A stretch of 64,000 bases of DNA, taken from positions 124,001-188,000 of the forward strand of contig JAJKFJ010020693.1 of the NCBI GenBank assembly GCA_027382625.1. The letters run 5' to 3'. Below, piece by piece: positions 1 through 10,400 of this stretch. A program made the translations under genes and the position numbers. Source of the DNA: Tetmemena sp. SeJ-2015. Lineage: Eukaryota; Ciliophora; Spirotrichea; Sporadotrichida; Oxytrichidae. Numbering within the stretch: position 1 is the stretch's first letter; each line of letters starts with the position of its first letter. The notes under the pieces are model-generated. The model saw only the letters and a list, made by a program, of their open reading frames with translations. It had not been told where the DNA came from and did not search any database.

Positions 1-3000
1 ACATGTGTAAAGAAATGCCAAAATATGGTTAGCACTGTTTTTTTTTATTGCCACAACTGTTAGCAAAAAAGCATGAGTATGGTAGCGAAGGAGCAGGACT
101 CAGGCCAGATGTAGTATTAGAAAGTGTATGCACGCCTGTCTCTTAGTACCGGCCAATATCTGCGTCTCGCATCATCCTGATCATACTAAGCGCTAAATAA
201 ACTAACGAGTGTGATATAATTGAGATTGTGAAAATTTCTAAATGATTTATCTTGAACATGGAGCTCATCTCATGCACTTCGACGCTCTGAGCACTGGGGC
301 CATGCCATTTCTCTTTTATGATCATAGCCATCTATGGGCTCTCCAGCATTTGATAAAATCTGTTGATGGACATTATCTCAAGTCTTATATTCGAATAAGA
401 GAGAGGGATTTTTTAATTTTCCTTTTCTCAAGTGCCTGTCGATTACGAGAGTCAGTCTGGGATACATAGAACTTAACCATGTCATAGTCTTTGATCTCCT
501 TCAGGAATTTACCCCCAATTGCCAGTAGTGATGTCTTGAGGTTGAAGCACTTGTTCTTGTGTCTGTTTGTAACACTAACTAGCTTATCCACGAACTCATT
601 ACTCTTCAATATATATATGCATGCATATATTAAAACTCAACGATGAGGCAGAGTGTAACTATGGGGCTGTGGCAGTAGATCAGTTGAGAGGGGTCCTTGC
701 AATGCTACTCTAGAGCATTTAGCAAGTCTTTTACCATGTCCTGCGTTTAAGAGATACAAGAATTATGATATTTCTTTCACTTTAGTTTATTTAAGAGATC
801 TTATTCCATTTCTGAATCTTGATTCTTGCAAGTAGCTCAGCCCCGTCATGCACTCGCACCCTAAAATAAGCTAAGACTAAGAAAATAGTACTTACAGAAT
901 GATCTTGATGATGCATCGTTGCGCTTCCTCTGAGTAGAGGACTGGAATATTCTTCTTATCCTTCAGCATTTGCAAAATTATGTGCTGCATGTCTTGGAAG
1001 TTGAACTTGTCCCAAATGCGAAGCACCGTGAAGAAGTCCTTTGTAAAAATGGTTTCCCCATGATCAGTTCTAGAAGGCACTCCTTCTTTAGAAGTCGCTC
1101 CTTTATAAGAGGAGGCAAAAGGTAGAAGCATTGGTATTCCTCGATATGAGAAGTCAAGCTTGGATTCTCAAGAAACTATTTAAATATTTGAGGAGATTGC
1201 AATTTATTATTTGTATAAGAAACTAAGGACATGTAACAAGTTGAATAAGTTCTTCCTCCAGCTCACTCTTAAGTTTCTCTCTTTTTTTGTTGTTCTTTTT
1301 GGTGTTATATGCTTAAATACTAAGAATATATTTTATGCTTCAGATGCTTATTTCCCAGAAAGTAGTGCCCCACCTATAAGTTCACTACCGTCTTCTTCCC
1401 TTTCTTGAATCAATCTGTAGTAGGCTCTAATACTCTCCTCTAGTCGATTAATTTTGTCCCAATACACTTTCAATATCTTCAGATTCCTCTCTACTATTAC
1501 TTTTAAAAGAAGAGTGTTATTATCTTCAACAACTTATTTTTTTAACTTTGACATCTGTCTTTTGAAATTGCTTGACTTCTCCAGAGGAAGTCTGAATTTT
1601 ATTAACCGAGTAGAAGCGAGATTGGTAGGCTGGGGATAGAAGATGAGCGTATAGGAATCTCAAAAGCCGCAGGCAACTATTTTCAGTAGCTATAATTATA
1701 AAGTAGAATATAGGATGAAATGCGATTCATTTATTGTCATAGGTGCTTTAACTCAGAGATGAAAGTCTTGTCCTTCAAAAGCATTTAGTTCTCATAAACT
1801 TAATAATAACATAGAATTCAAATGAAAATTTATTATAGAGTTTACTAGAGACTGAGGGTGACGAACTTATCTAAGCCAAGCTAGACAGCCCTGCTCAGGC
1901 CCCATTTCAGACCCAGTGGCTGAACTAATTTATGGAAAAGTTTGCTGTCTGTAAGCCTCTGTCTTTCTTCATCACCTGCCACTCCCACCATTCTGCTCAT
2001 CTCTTGAAGGAAGGGCTCAATTACTTGGCTCTCGTTATCACTTAGGATCCTAGAATTAATTAAAGAAATTTCATGATGATATTTTTACGCAGCCAGTTTA
2101 ATCTCCTTGAGGTAAATTAGAAACCAAAAGTTGAAAGTTATTTCCGACTCTGCGTAGAAGCGCTCTGTGATGTAGTACTTTAAAGTCTTTTAGTCCCCTC
2201 TGTCCCACAGATAAAAAAAAAATACGCCTAAACTTTCTAAAATCAATTTTAAGATCTTCTTTCATGAGACTCTTGACACATATTTTGGCAAAGTGGCCTT
2301 TCTGGAACCTCAAACAACTTCCTTGCTAGTCAATCAGCAGATGAAGCCTGTTGAAGAGATCCTTTTGAGAGCTCTCGCTACTACTTCCACTCTATTCCAT
2401 CGTTAAATGATTGAATGTTATAAATAATTACGTTTTCTTTTAAAGAGGCTGTTCTGGAAGACAGTAAATCCCCTTTACAAGGATTGAGAGCCCTATTTTA
2501 AAAGATTAATTTGCTGCATCTGCATCCCGTCTTTTATTGAAATTTAAATTTTTTAATGAGTGAAATTCAAACTCTATGGTTGGCTATTCTCTTCACTATC
2601 TCATGAAAGATCAAGCCTTTCTCATTTATTTCTGGATATTTTTCGTACAAGGCTTCAAACCTCAAGTCATGCCTGCAACGAATGTAAATTTGATAAAAAG
2701 GAGTTTATTGGAATTCAAAAAATTAATTTTTAAAGATTTCTTAGCTTTAGAACTTACATAACCTTAAAAAGATCTCCATCTCTAATTTCTTAAATTAGAC
2801 TTTGAAAAGTCAGATCTAAATTTGTTTAATCAGTAACTTTTAAGTTTCTAATGAACTTACATTCTTTCTTAATTTAGGCTGTTTATGTCTTCGTGCTCTC
2901 GAACATCTTTGCCTCTAAAATTGTCCTCCCCTTCTTCATCACTCTTAAGTATTTAAAAATCTCATATTAAATTATATTTTCCTTTCATCACTCTATCCAT

Positions 3001-3483
3001 CTTAATTTTCATGGCTGCTCAAGGAATTGCGATCATATCTGGATTCTGCTCCCCTCTTTTCCTATTCGTGAGGAGATCTGAATTTTCAACCTGGAGATTA
3101 TGATCTTAATCATTCTCAAGATCGGATCCATAAGATTTCTTAGTGAGGAGCTTCTTAAACCCAGTTTTGGTTCTATTTACTTTGTGTTGAGAAGTTATCG
3201 TTTGTGTATCACCAAACGGACGCTAGGTTTCCAAATTGGGATCGTCTGAGAAATTAGGCCCATCTCCAAGAGCCCTAAAAAATAAATAAGTCATTTTAAA
3301 ATAGTTTATCAGGAGCCTCTATCTAGATACTTTAGCCGTTGAAACCTCCCTACACATCAATTTTTATTGAGAAATAAAAGAGGTTTAATTGCTATAGATT
3401 GAGTTGATATTTACCTGTCTAAGATTATTAGGAGTTCTCTTATCATTTTTCACTTCATTTTTATCTAAACGAATGATAAACAT
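1..3483 (-). CDS. Large protein of unknown function (C-terminus off the window)
   Basis: Not recognised. Reading the minus strand with UAA/UAG as Gln gives a chain of protein-like segments in one direction. A start ATG at 3483 opens an N-terminus beginning MFIIRLDKNEVKNDK, followed by a polar linker (about 3270-3010), a segment with FEALYEKYPEINEKG (about 2690-2580), and a long stretch at 2400-1830 with KYYITERFYAESEITF. A coiled-coil-like stretch lies at 1660-1390 (KVYWDKINRLEESIRAYYR), then KDFFTVLRIWDKFNFQDMQ (1050-990) and NEFVDKLVSVTNRHKNKC (600-550). Segments are joined across AT-rich gaps and frame changes, as expected for MDSs. The ordered helical pieces suggest a large alpha-helical scaffold; a RIH/channel-type protein was considered but not supported. 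The gene continues past position 1. Confidence 0.5.
3275..3418. other. IES, 144 bp, pointer CTAA
   Basis: The first coding segment of the minus-strand gene ends at a CTAA (TTAG on the coding strand), and the same four bases occur at 3419-3422. Removing one copy plus the interval joins NNLR to ALGDGPNF in frame. Reading the interval as a GTAAAT...TTTTAG intron would leave the downstream frame wrong, so a pointer-bounded IES fits better. Confidence 0.5.
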
Positions 3484-3803
3484 TTTATCCTCTTTAATTA
3501 CGTGGAGACTATTTAGATGCAGTAGCCATCTTCACCACATTTTTTAGCATTTGAATTATGATTTCAATCAATTCTATAAACTTTATAAATTTATTGTAAA
3601 CTCTGGTTGGACAATTTAAAATAATTTGTGAACCACAATTATAATTAATAAGATTTAGGAAAGGATATTATTGGAGTTTGGATCCATCCACTCAGTCATA
3701 TAATTATAATTTTAAGCCTGATAGGTTTCCTACAAACCACATTAATAAAAACAAAAATACCCTCACTATAACGAAACTTAATCAAAAGACTTTGAAACTA
3801 AAA

Positions 3804-5652
3804 ATGCTCACTCTAAGAGTAGCATCCGTGCTATGCATGCTCTATCTAAATCAAAGTTGCTCCGCTCTAGATGAAAGATAAGAGCAATCACAAATAACAA
3901 AGGAGAAAACTAGATTTCTGTAGACTTAAAAAGAGGACTAAGTTATAACAGTGGAACCAAATTCAAAAAGCTAATAAGAGGAGAATCCATATATTCAACA
4001 AACCTTGACAACACCTCCTACTTTTGATGAGAGCAATAAGCAACTGGGTTTTGTGTTTGAGTTAGTGCGCCATGGGGCTCGAGCACCATTGATATAGGAG
4101 CCTGACAATTATTTCTTGGTCGGTCCAGGCATGCTCACTCAAAGTGGCATGAGGTAGCGCTATTTGATGGGTCAATTTAACAGACAAAGACTTGTTGAAG
4201 AAAATTAAGCTAATAATAAGGACTAGAGAAAAGACGAGAGTAATTATAATAACTTCATAAATGGAGACGCCTATGTACCTGGATAAGTCGAAATTTATAG
4301 TACAAATGTACACAGAGCAATTCAAAGCAGCTATGCCGAACTTCTGGGGCTGTACCCTCCTTAGAAATAGAAATCCACTTCAACTATTGGAAATTTGTCT
4401 TCTCAAAATTAAAAAGAAGATGACGTGGGATTCAAGTCTAATTCATCCAATAACAAAAGTCCATAAGGTGAAAAAAGGTTCTTGTCAAAGGGAGAGATTG
4501 ACAGTCTCAAAGCTAAAAAAGGTTTACCTAGACTCAGATTGCATAAGTCCCATGAGGAATAAATCCTTCTCAACTTGGCAAATGAGGTTCCTGAGATAAT
4601 AGATTTCCCACTCGTACCTCTTTTCAACTTCATGCAGCCAAATATTGATGATGATGTGACAGAAACTGGCTGCCCTTATGCTGGGAATCAATATAATGGA
4701 GCTTATTTCAACCCTCAATATTATCAATAGGCAAAAGCTGAAATCCTTCCAGTAATGCAATAGCCCTATATCCAAGCCTTTAAGCTAACTGGCTTCAAAG
4801 CAAGATTCATGAATTTCACAGACATGTACGATTACTCTGATGTGCTGCTGGGAGAAGAATTTGAAGGGACTTGCCCAAAGAGGTATAACTTTACTTAGGA
4901 TGAGTGGTAAACTCTAATTAAGACAAATTTATAGCTTTATAAGCTGAATGTATCTGTTTATTACAATCGTTATGTATAAATGGTGACACTCACTGCAACT
5001 TTTGAAGACTATTCTCGCTAGCTTTTCATTTCAAAGCTATTGAGAAAACCGATATAAGGCATCAGAACTCGAATAGCTAGCCTTCTTAATCAGTTTCACC
5101 TTCCTACGAATTCCATCTACCAGACTTTAAGCTTCCTTGAAGATAAAAATAGAAGTGAAAAACTTGGAATTGAAAGACAAGAGTCAAGAGATAATCTTAG
5201 ACTTTTAATTTACTCAGCACATGACGTGCAACTAGCTAATTTACTTTATTAGCTTAAACCTATTGGCTACCTAGGTTTAGTGGATATACCTTATTCTTCA
5301 GTTTTCTTTATGGAGTGTATTATGATCAAGCTTGCCTCAAAACATAAGCTGATCTCCATGAAACTAAAGCAGAGGCTTTTGATTTATTAATTCAATTTCG
5401 CATTAAATTATTAAACTTGATGAGGATGGATCCTTGAATTGCTTTTCTATAAGAATGACCTTCAACGAACAGCCTTTGTACTTTTCCTAATGCTAGGAAT
5501 AAGAACACTAAGAAAAATCGTTTAAATCTTAATATAATCCTCCTCTAAAATAAGATTGCTCAGTGAGTTAATTTACACAACTTATCTAAGAAACTTTATT
5601 TACAGGAACTGAAGAAGAATTAATAGCTGAATGCTTGAAGCCTTATCCTTGA
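3804..5652 (+). CDS. Histidine acid phosphatase (copy 1), secreted or lysosomal
   Basis: Branch-2 histidine phosphatase: hydrolyses phosphomonoesters in lysosomes or outside the cell. The ATG at 3804 gives a hydrophobic signal peptide (MLTLRVASVLCMLYLNQ). The catalytic motif FELVRHGARAP lies near residue 85, GMLTQSGMRQRYLMG follows, and the distal YSAHD motif (catalytic HD) is near 5215-5230. About 1.5 kb reads as one frame with many in-frame TAA/TAG. Near the C-terminus the frame breaks twice: after VFFME (about 5315, before YYDQACL) and before DEDGSLNCF (about 5425), each by one base in the same sense. Either uncorrected small indels or decay. The TGA at 5650 is the first in the restored frame. 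A second acid phosphatase lies 8 kb downstream in the same direction. Confidence 0.88.
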
Positions 5653-5697
5653 AAATAGTTGAGAATATATCTTCTTTGATTTAAGAAACTTTATTTA
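5587..5697. repeat. 16-bp direct repeat, 95-bp spacing
   Basis: TAAGAAACTTTATTTA occurs exactly at 5587-5602 and 5682-5697, at the 3' end of the acid phosphatase gene. This is far longer than other pointers here. If it is a pointer, deletion of 95 bp would replace the last residues by KIISSPINKK and a TGA; if not, the ORF ends at 5652. Confidence 0.6.
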
Positions 5698-5943
5698 AGA
5701 TAATAAGTTCACCAATCAATAAGAAGCTGAAAAAGATAGGGTGATGCAAATAAGTAAGTCATATATCTATCTCTCTATGAAAATCTTCATAGACCACCAA
5801 CTGTTGATATTTTTTTCTAATATAATTTTCCAACTTTATAGGTTAAATAAACAAAGTGAGCAAAAGTTTTTCTCTAAGACTATGGCTATTTTTGTAAATT
5901 TCATAAATACTCCTCAATACTCTTTCCTTCTCCGAATCTTATC

Positions 5944-7272
5944 TCATCCCGCATTAGTAAGTAGATAGTAGCAAGCTGTGGCGTGATTAAGATCTCCACG
6001 ATTAAGGCACTTGATCATAAACTAGCGAGGGAAGCCAAAGTTTTCACAGACCTTGAGTGCCTCTTCATCTATATTCTCTGTTGAGAAATCCTCGGTGATA
6101 CAGCAATAGTCTGTGTAAGAGAGTTTTGTCGAGTAATTTTCGTCATAGAAAAGATTATCCACGTTCACGTAGTTAACGTTACCCTGGATAGATTTTAGAT
6201 CGATATCTGATGTCTTCTGCTATCCGGTGCCGTTTTAGCCTGCTATAGCGCCACCACCTGCGCCTCCATTCACTACTTGTTTGTCCTTCCCTCCTTCGTC
6301 CTAGCCATCGCCTTTTTCTTCTTCCTCCTCATCAGAATCATCCTCATTAGTCTCTTTTAGCCATCCGTGTGCTATTGTCGGTAATGAGATAATGAATAAG
6401 TTATCTCTTCTGCAATATCTAGTGATAGAATCTGGGGAATGGTTAGTCTTTCTCTGGGATTAAGTTTAATCATGCCTCTGACCATGGCTTGCGCCTCTGT
6501 GCTCAACTCTACTGGGAAACTGAAGTCTCCCTTTAAAATTAGCTTGTGTAGGTCCTCCAAGTTTTAAGCTTTGAAAGGTACTGTTCCACACAGCATCGCA
6601 AATAGCAAAACTCTTATATCTTATTAAATGAGGATTAAATTCTAATAACTCCCAAGCTCCATATATCAACGAAAAATCCCTCATATCCCTTGTCAATGAT
6701 GATCTCAGGGGCCAGATAAGCAGGGGTTCCACACTGTTCTTGAATAACCTGCCCCTTCTTAATGATTTTGGACACTCCGAAATCGCAAATCTTCACTCCT
6801 TTCTCACAGTCTAGTAGGATATTATCTAGCTTGATGTCTCTGTGAATAACAGATCTACAGTGAATATGCGCCAAGCCATAAGCTATCTGCTTGAAGATGA
6901 ACTTTAGCATCTGACTCTTGCAGTTTTCCTTTACGCTTTATGAGATGAAGCAGATCTCCACCACCTGCATACTCCATGACCATCAGCATATGTTTGCTGC
7001 TTTCAAACACCTCAAGCAGTCGGATGACGTTAGAGTGCTTAATTTTCTTTAAGAGGTACACTTCCTAAAAGACCTTGCGTTTGGAGAAATCATCTTTCAT
7101 GTAGCTCTTCTCAATAGTTTTAATGGCTACATATTTTCCAGTGAGCTTTGTGTATACCGAGAGTAACTTTACCGAAGGCTCCTTTGCCAATCAGCTTTAC
7201 GAACTTGTAATACTCTAGTGTAGTAGGAGGCAGCTCGTTGTGCTTTCTTTATATAGGACTTTACAAATTTAA
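5944..7272 (-). CDS. Ser/Thr protein kinase, AMPK/MARK-like, with UBA-like tail
   Basis: The N-lobe has the glycine loop LIGKGAFGKVTLG and VAIK lysine. HRDIKLDN catalytic loop, CDFG and APE motifs follow, then WSLGV and MIKLNPRERLTI of the C-lobe. After an acidic low-complexity linker the C-terminus reads ALKVCENFGFPRQFMIKCL then NHATACYYLL, resembling the UBA-like domain of AMPK-related kinases. Two IESs interrupt the C-lobe (6609-6646, 6369-6421). Two one-base breaks lie in the N-lobe: at about 7147 (CACAAAGCTC) and 6900 (GCTAAAGTTC), each with one surplus A relative to the family sequence. The true start is not visible; the frame is open to 7272 and no convincing ATG precedes the kinase domain, so an N-terminal segment may lie beyond another insert. 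Confidence 0.85.
6369..6421. other. IES, 53 bp, pointer GTG
   Basis: Direct repeat GTG at 6369-6371 and 6422-6424. Removal joins ILS to HGWLKETNEDD, rebuilding the usual hydrophobic 'SHPW'-like end of the kinase domain. No GT splice donor exists at the left junction on the coding strand. Confidence 0.6.
6609..6646. other. IES, 38 bp, pointer AACTC
   Basis: AACTC at 6609-6613 and 6647-6651. Removal joins DIWSLGV to LLFAMLCGTVPF in frame, the expected kinase subdomain IX to X sequence. A GT-AG reading does not give a usable frame. Confidence 0.78.
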
Positions 7273-7456
7273 TCAGCCTGTCTCTCTCTTAGAGACTGTA
7301 TGAAAATATAATATAACTGAGCAAAGTCTATTAAATAATGAAATCAATTCCAATTTAACATAACCAGAATTAGGCTGATTTCTAAAACAGCGAAAATAAT
7401 TAAAGAGATTTATAATAAAAGGAACTAAAATTATTAAATTCTTTGACGAGCTATAA

Positions 7457-10400
7457 ATGAGCAATTCTCGTAAGTCAACAGGAAAAGGAGCGGGTGTGCT
7501 CTCAGCCAGTGGATCGAATTAAAATTCCTAGAGTACTGCTGCAACCTAGGGAACCCACTAGCATCACAAAAATCTCAGGAGGCACCTCGACATGGGACTC
7601 CCGAATTATGGGGGACCAGGATAACACGAGCGGTGGGTCAAGCAACTAAGCAAACCTGTTTGAAATAAAAAAGCGATCGATCGACTTCTTTCAATAGGTA
7701 AGTTGCAAGGTGCTTGTTAGAATTCATAAGCAGCAACCAAGCTAAAAACTATGATTTATAACCAAGACATGATGTCAGATTTTAATTGTCGAACTTAATT
7801 CCACTTAGTAAATTTAAGAAGCGGATACTTTGCATATTTCGGTTTATCCCATTTTTGAAATATTTTATAAGCTTGTGGAATGGTTTGGAGATTTTTCAAA
7901 ATGTGGTCGCACAAGGCCGTTATGTCCAAGCCTTTTCCTATTATTTTTTGAAATCTTACCTTTGTTTTTTATTATAAATGGCTTTTCTTTAACTACTTAG
8001 AGTCACTACATTTATTAAATTAAAGTACTAATTTCTCCCCACTAATAAAGGATAATAATTAACAACTTTTCCACCTTTTCATAATCTAAATCGTTTATTT
8101 ATGTAATGATGCTTATTTTTTCCTTTTAGAATCCGAAGAATCCTATAGGTGGCTAGGGACCTCAGTAAAATATGCTTGGCCCAGATGCGGAATCTCTAAG
8201 TAAGTGCAACAGTTCATAAGGAGAGTAAATTTGGATCTGGCCAGGTTCACTCCAAAATTATTTGACCTTGCTATTGCCCACATTTACAACTTAATACTGA
8301 AAATCACAATAGGGAGGCAGAGTCCGAAGGATGCATACTCCAGCTCTGGAAAGAGAGGCTCTAGCAGTGGAGGAATCGGAGGACCTATAATTAACAACAT
8401 GTTTAGCGGGGGTGATGCAGCTGCATCTAATTATCAAAATCAGTAGCTATTCTTCAAAAGTAAATACAGTTAGTCCCTATATAATATCCTTTCAGATCAG
8501 GAGCAAAATGTTGCCCAGCTCTCAAACACCTCTAAGTTATTATAAAATGTCGATTCTTAATAAGCTATCCATATTTTTTTCTAAAGTCTAATGGGTTTTT
8601 CAGAAGAAATGCCTCTAACTCTGGAAGCAAATAGAAGGAATAGAACCCTCAGCCATAAGTTTCCTATCCCTCTGGAGGGAATGATCATGGATCGGCTTAG
8701 CCTAAGTAAATAGGAAACTCCCCTCAAATGTCCCCTCGCAACATTAAAGACCTTCTCAAGATGAGGGTAAGTAGCTGAGAATCCCAGAGGCAGCAAGCAG
8801 GCCTAACCCAATGCCCACTATTAGCCTAACTCTTGGCAACAGAAGGTACATCTCCTCTTTAAATTTTTAATTTCTAACCAATAATAATGATCATATGACC
8901 AGTGGCTAACCATTTAATGTAGCATGCTGTTGAAAGCATAAGAAATAGAAAGAGCACAACTTCTTAGAATAATGAGTTCATCTAGTCGATGAAAATCGCC
9001 CAGAATAACTCAGGTAACTTCTAGCCGCAGAGCAATAACGGATCCCAAAGAATAGACAACCTATAAAGCGCACTCCTTCTAATGAGTCCAGCTTCGTAAA
9101 TAAGCAGGGAGGAGTGGGAACGACCAATGTACCAGTGAGTATGATAATGAGTGGTGGGGTTGGAATAGGAATGAATGCTCAGGGTGGCCATCCTCACTAG
9201 ATTAATTACATGCCTTAGGGGTAGAACGATTACAAGCCGTCTAGGCCTCTAAGCGGCACTTCAAGTAAAGGGAACAGCCATCTCAGTGGAGCTGGAAGCG
9301 CAAGTGGCAGCAACACCATTAAGCATGCCTCTACTAAATCCTCCATTTCAAATTCTACAAAGCATAGCCAGCAGCAATAAAACATTTAATTTATCTTTTA
9401 ATCAATATGGATAATCACAGTAGTAGCCTCAATTAACTTAGGAGCAGCTGATTGACTACATATCGAAGTTAATTAAGAATAACAAAAAGCATTTTGAAAA
9501 GGATCCTGCTAATGAGGAGCTGATAGCGAATCTCAAGCATGCTTAATTTATTAAGGTTTAAAGTGAATGGAATGAAATAAGCAATGTAAGTAGCCATACT
9601 GAGATTTATCAGACCTTTTAATTTCTTCTCTTATAGTTCTCTAAACTCAGTATGATGATAAGAACGGTATAATGAATGGATATGCAGTCGAGGATCCAAA
9701 CTAATTCAACAATCTGATAAACGAGTTGATGCGAATGAACTATCACCAGCCTTCTCCCTCTCTCTCCGGCTCTCAAAAAGCCAAGATGCCTAATGGCAAG
9801 GAGAGAGCCAGTTCTGAAAAGAATCAATCGACTTACTCCACTGCAAACTCTTAGGCACATAACTCCAACAACAGATATGGATCAGGTGCTGGAGCGAACA
9901 TGAATGGAGGAAATGGCCCTCACCAAAATCCTTAATGTAAGAATCTTAGATAGTTTAACTCATTCTTACTATAGCCTCAGTTAAGATATCAAGACCAACC
10001 ATAAATTTGAGCATCAACAAAAATGTGTAAAACGTCATGATTACCCCTATGAATTACCCATCAGGGTAAATGCCTTAAACTTAGACTAACGCTGCTTCAA
10101 GAGGTGCAAACGGATTAAATCCTTAGGCACCAGGAGCTGGCAGTGGTGGCATATCGGGACTTTCAGCCGCAGCTCAGAAGAAGAGAACAGCATCAGAGGA
10201 TAATGTGAATGTTCAATAGGCCTAATAACAGCGGGCCATGATGGCAGCTACATAGCAGTAAAATGTGAACGAAAATTAATTGAAGACTGATATTTAAAGA
10301 CTTCCTTACTTCATATAATTTAATGCCGTCTATCATGTAATGGGAGCCTAACAGACTCCATAGTAGCATAGAAAGAACTTACCCTCTCTTGACACTGATA

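Noticed and set aside
7480..7640. GC-rich block taken at first for a structured ncRNA (SRP or RNase P)
   Set aside because: With UAR as Gln it reads as one open frame from the ATG at 7457 and no conserved RNA core motif was found.
9598..9647. ACT-pointer IES in the Q-rich gene
   Set aside because: A GTAAGT...CTCAG intron (9586-9650) explains the same break with better signals.
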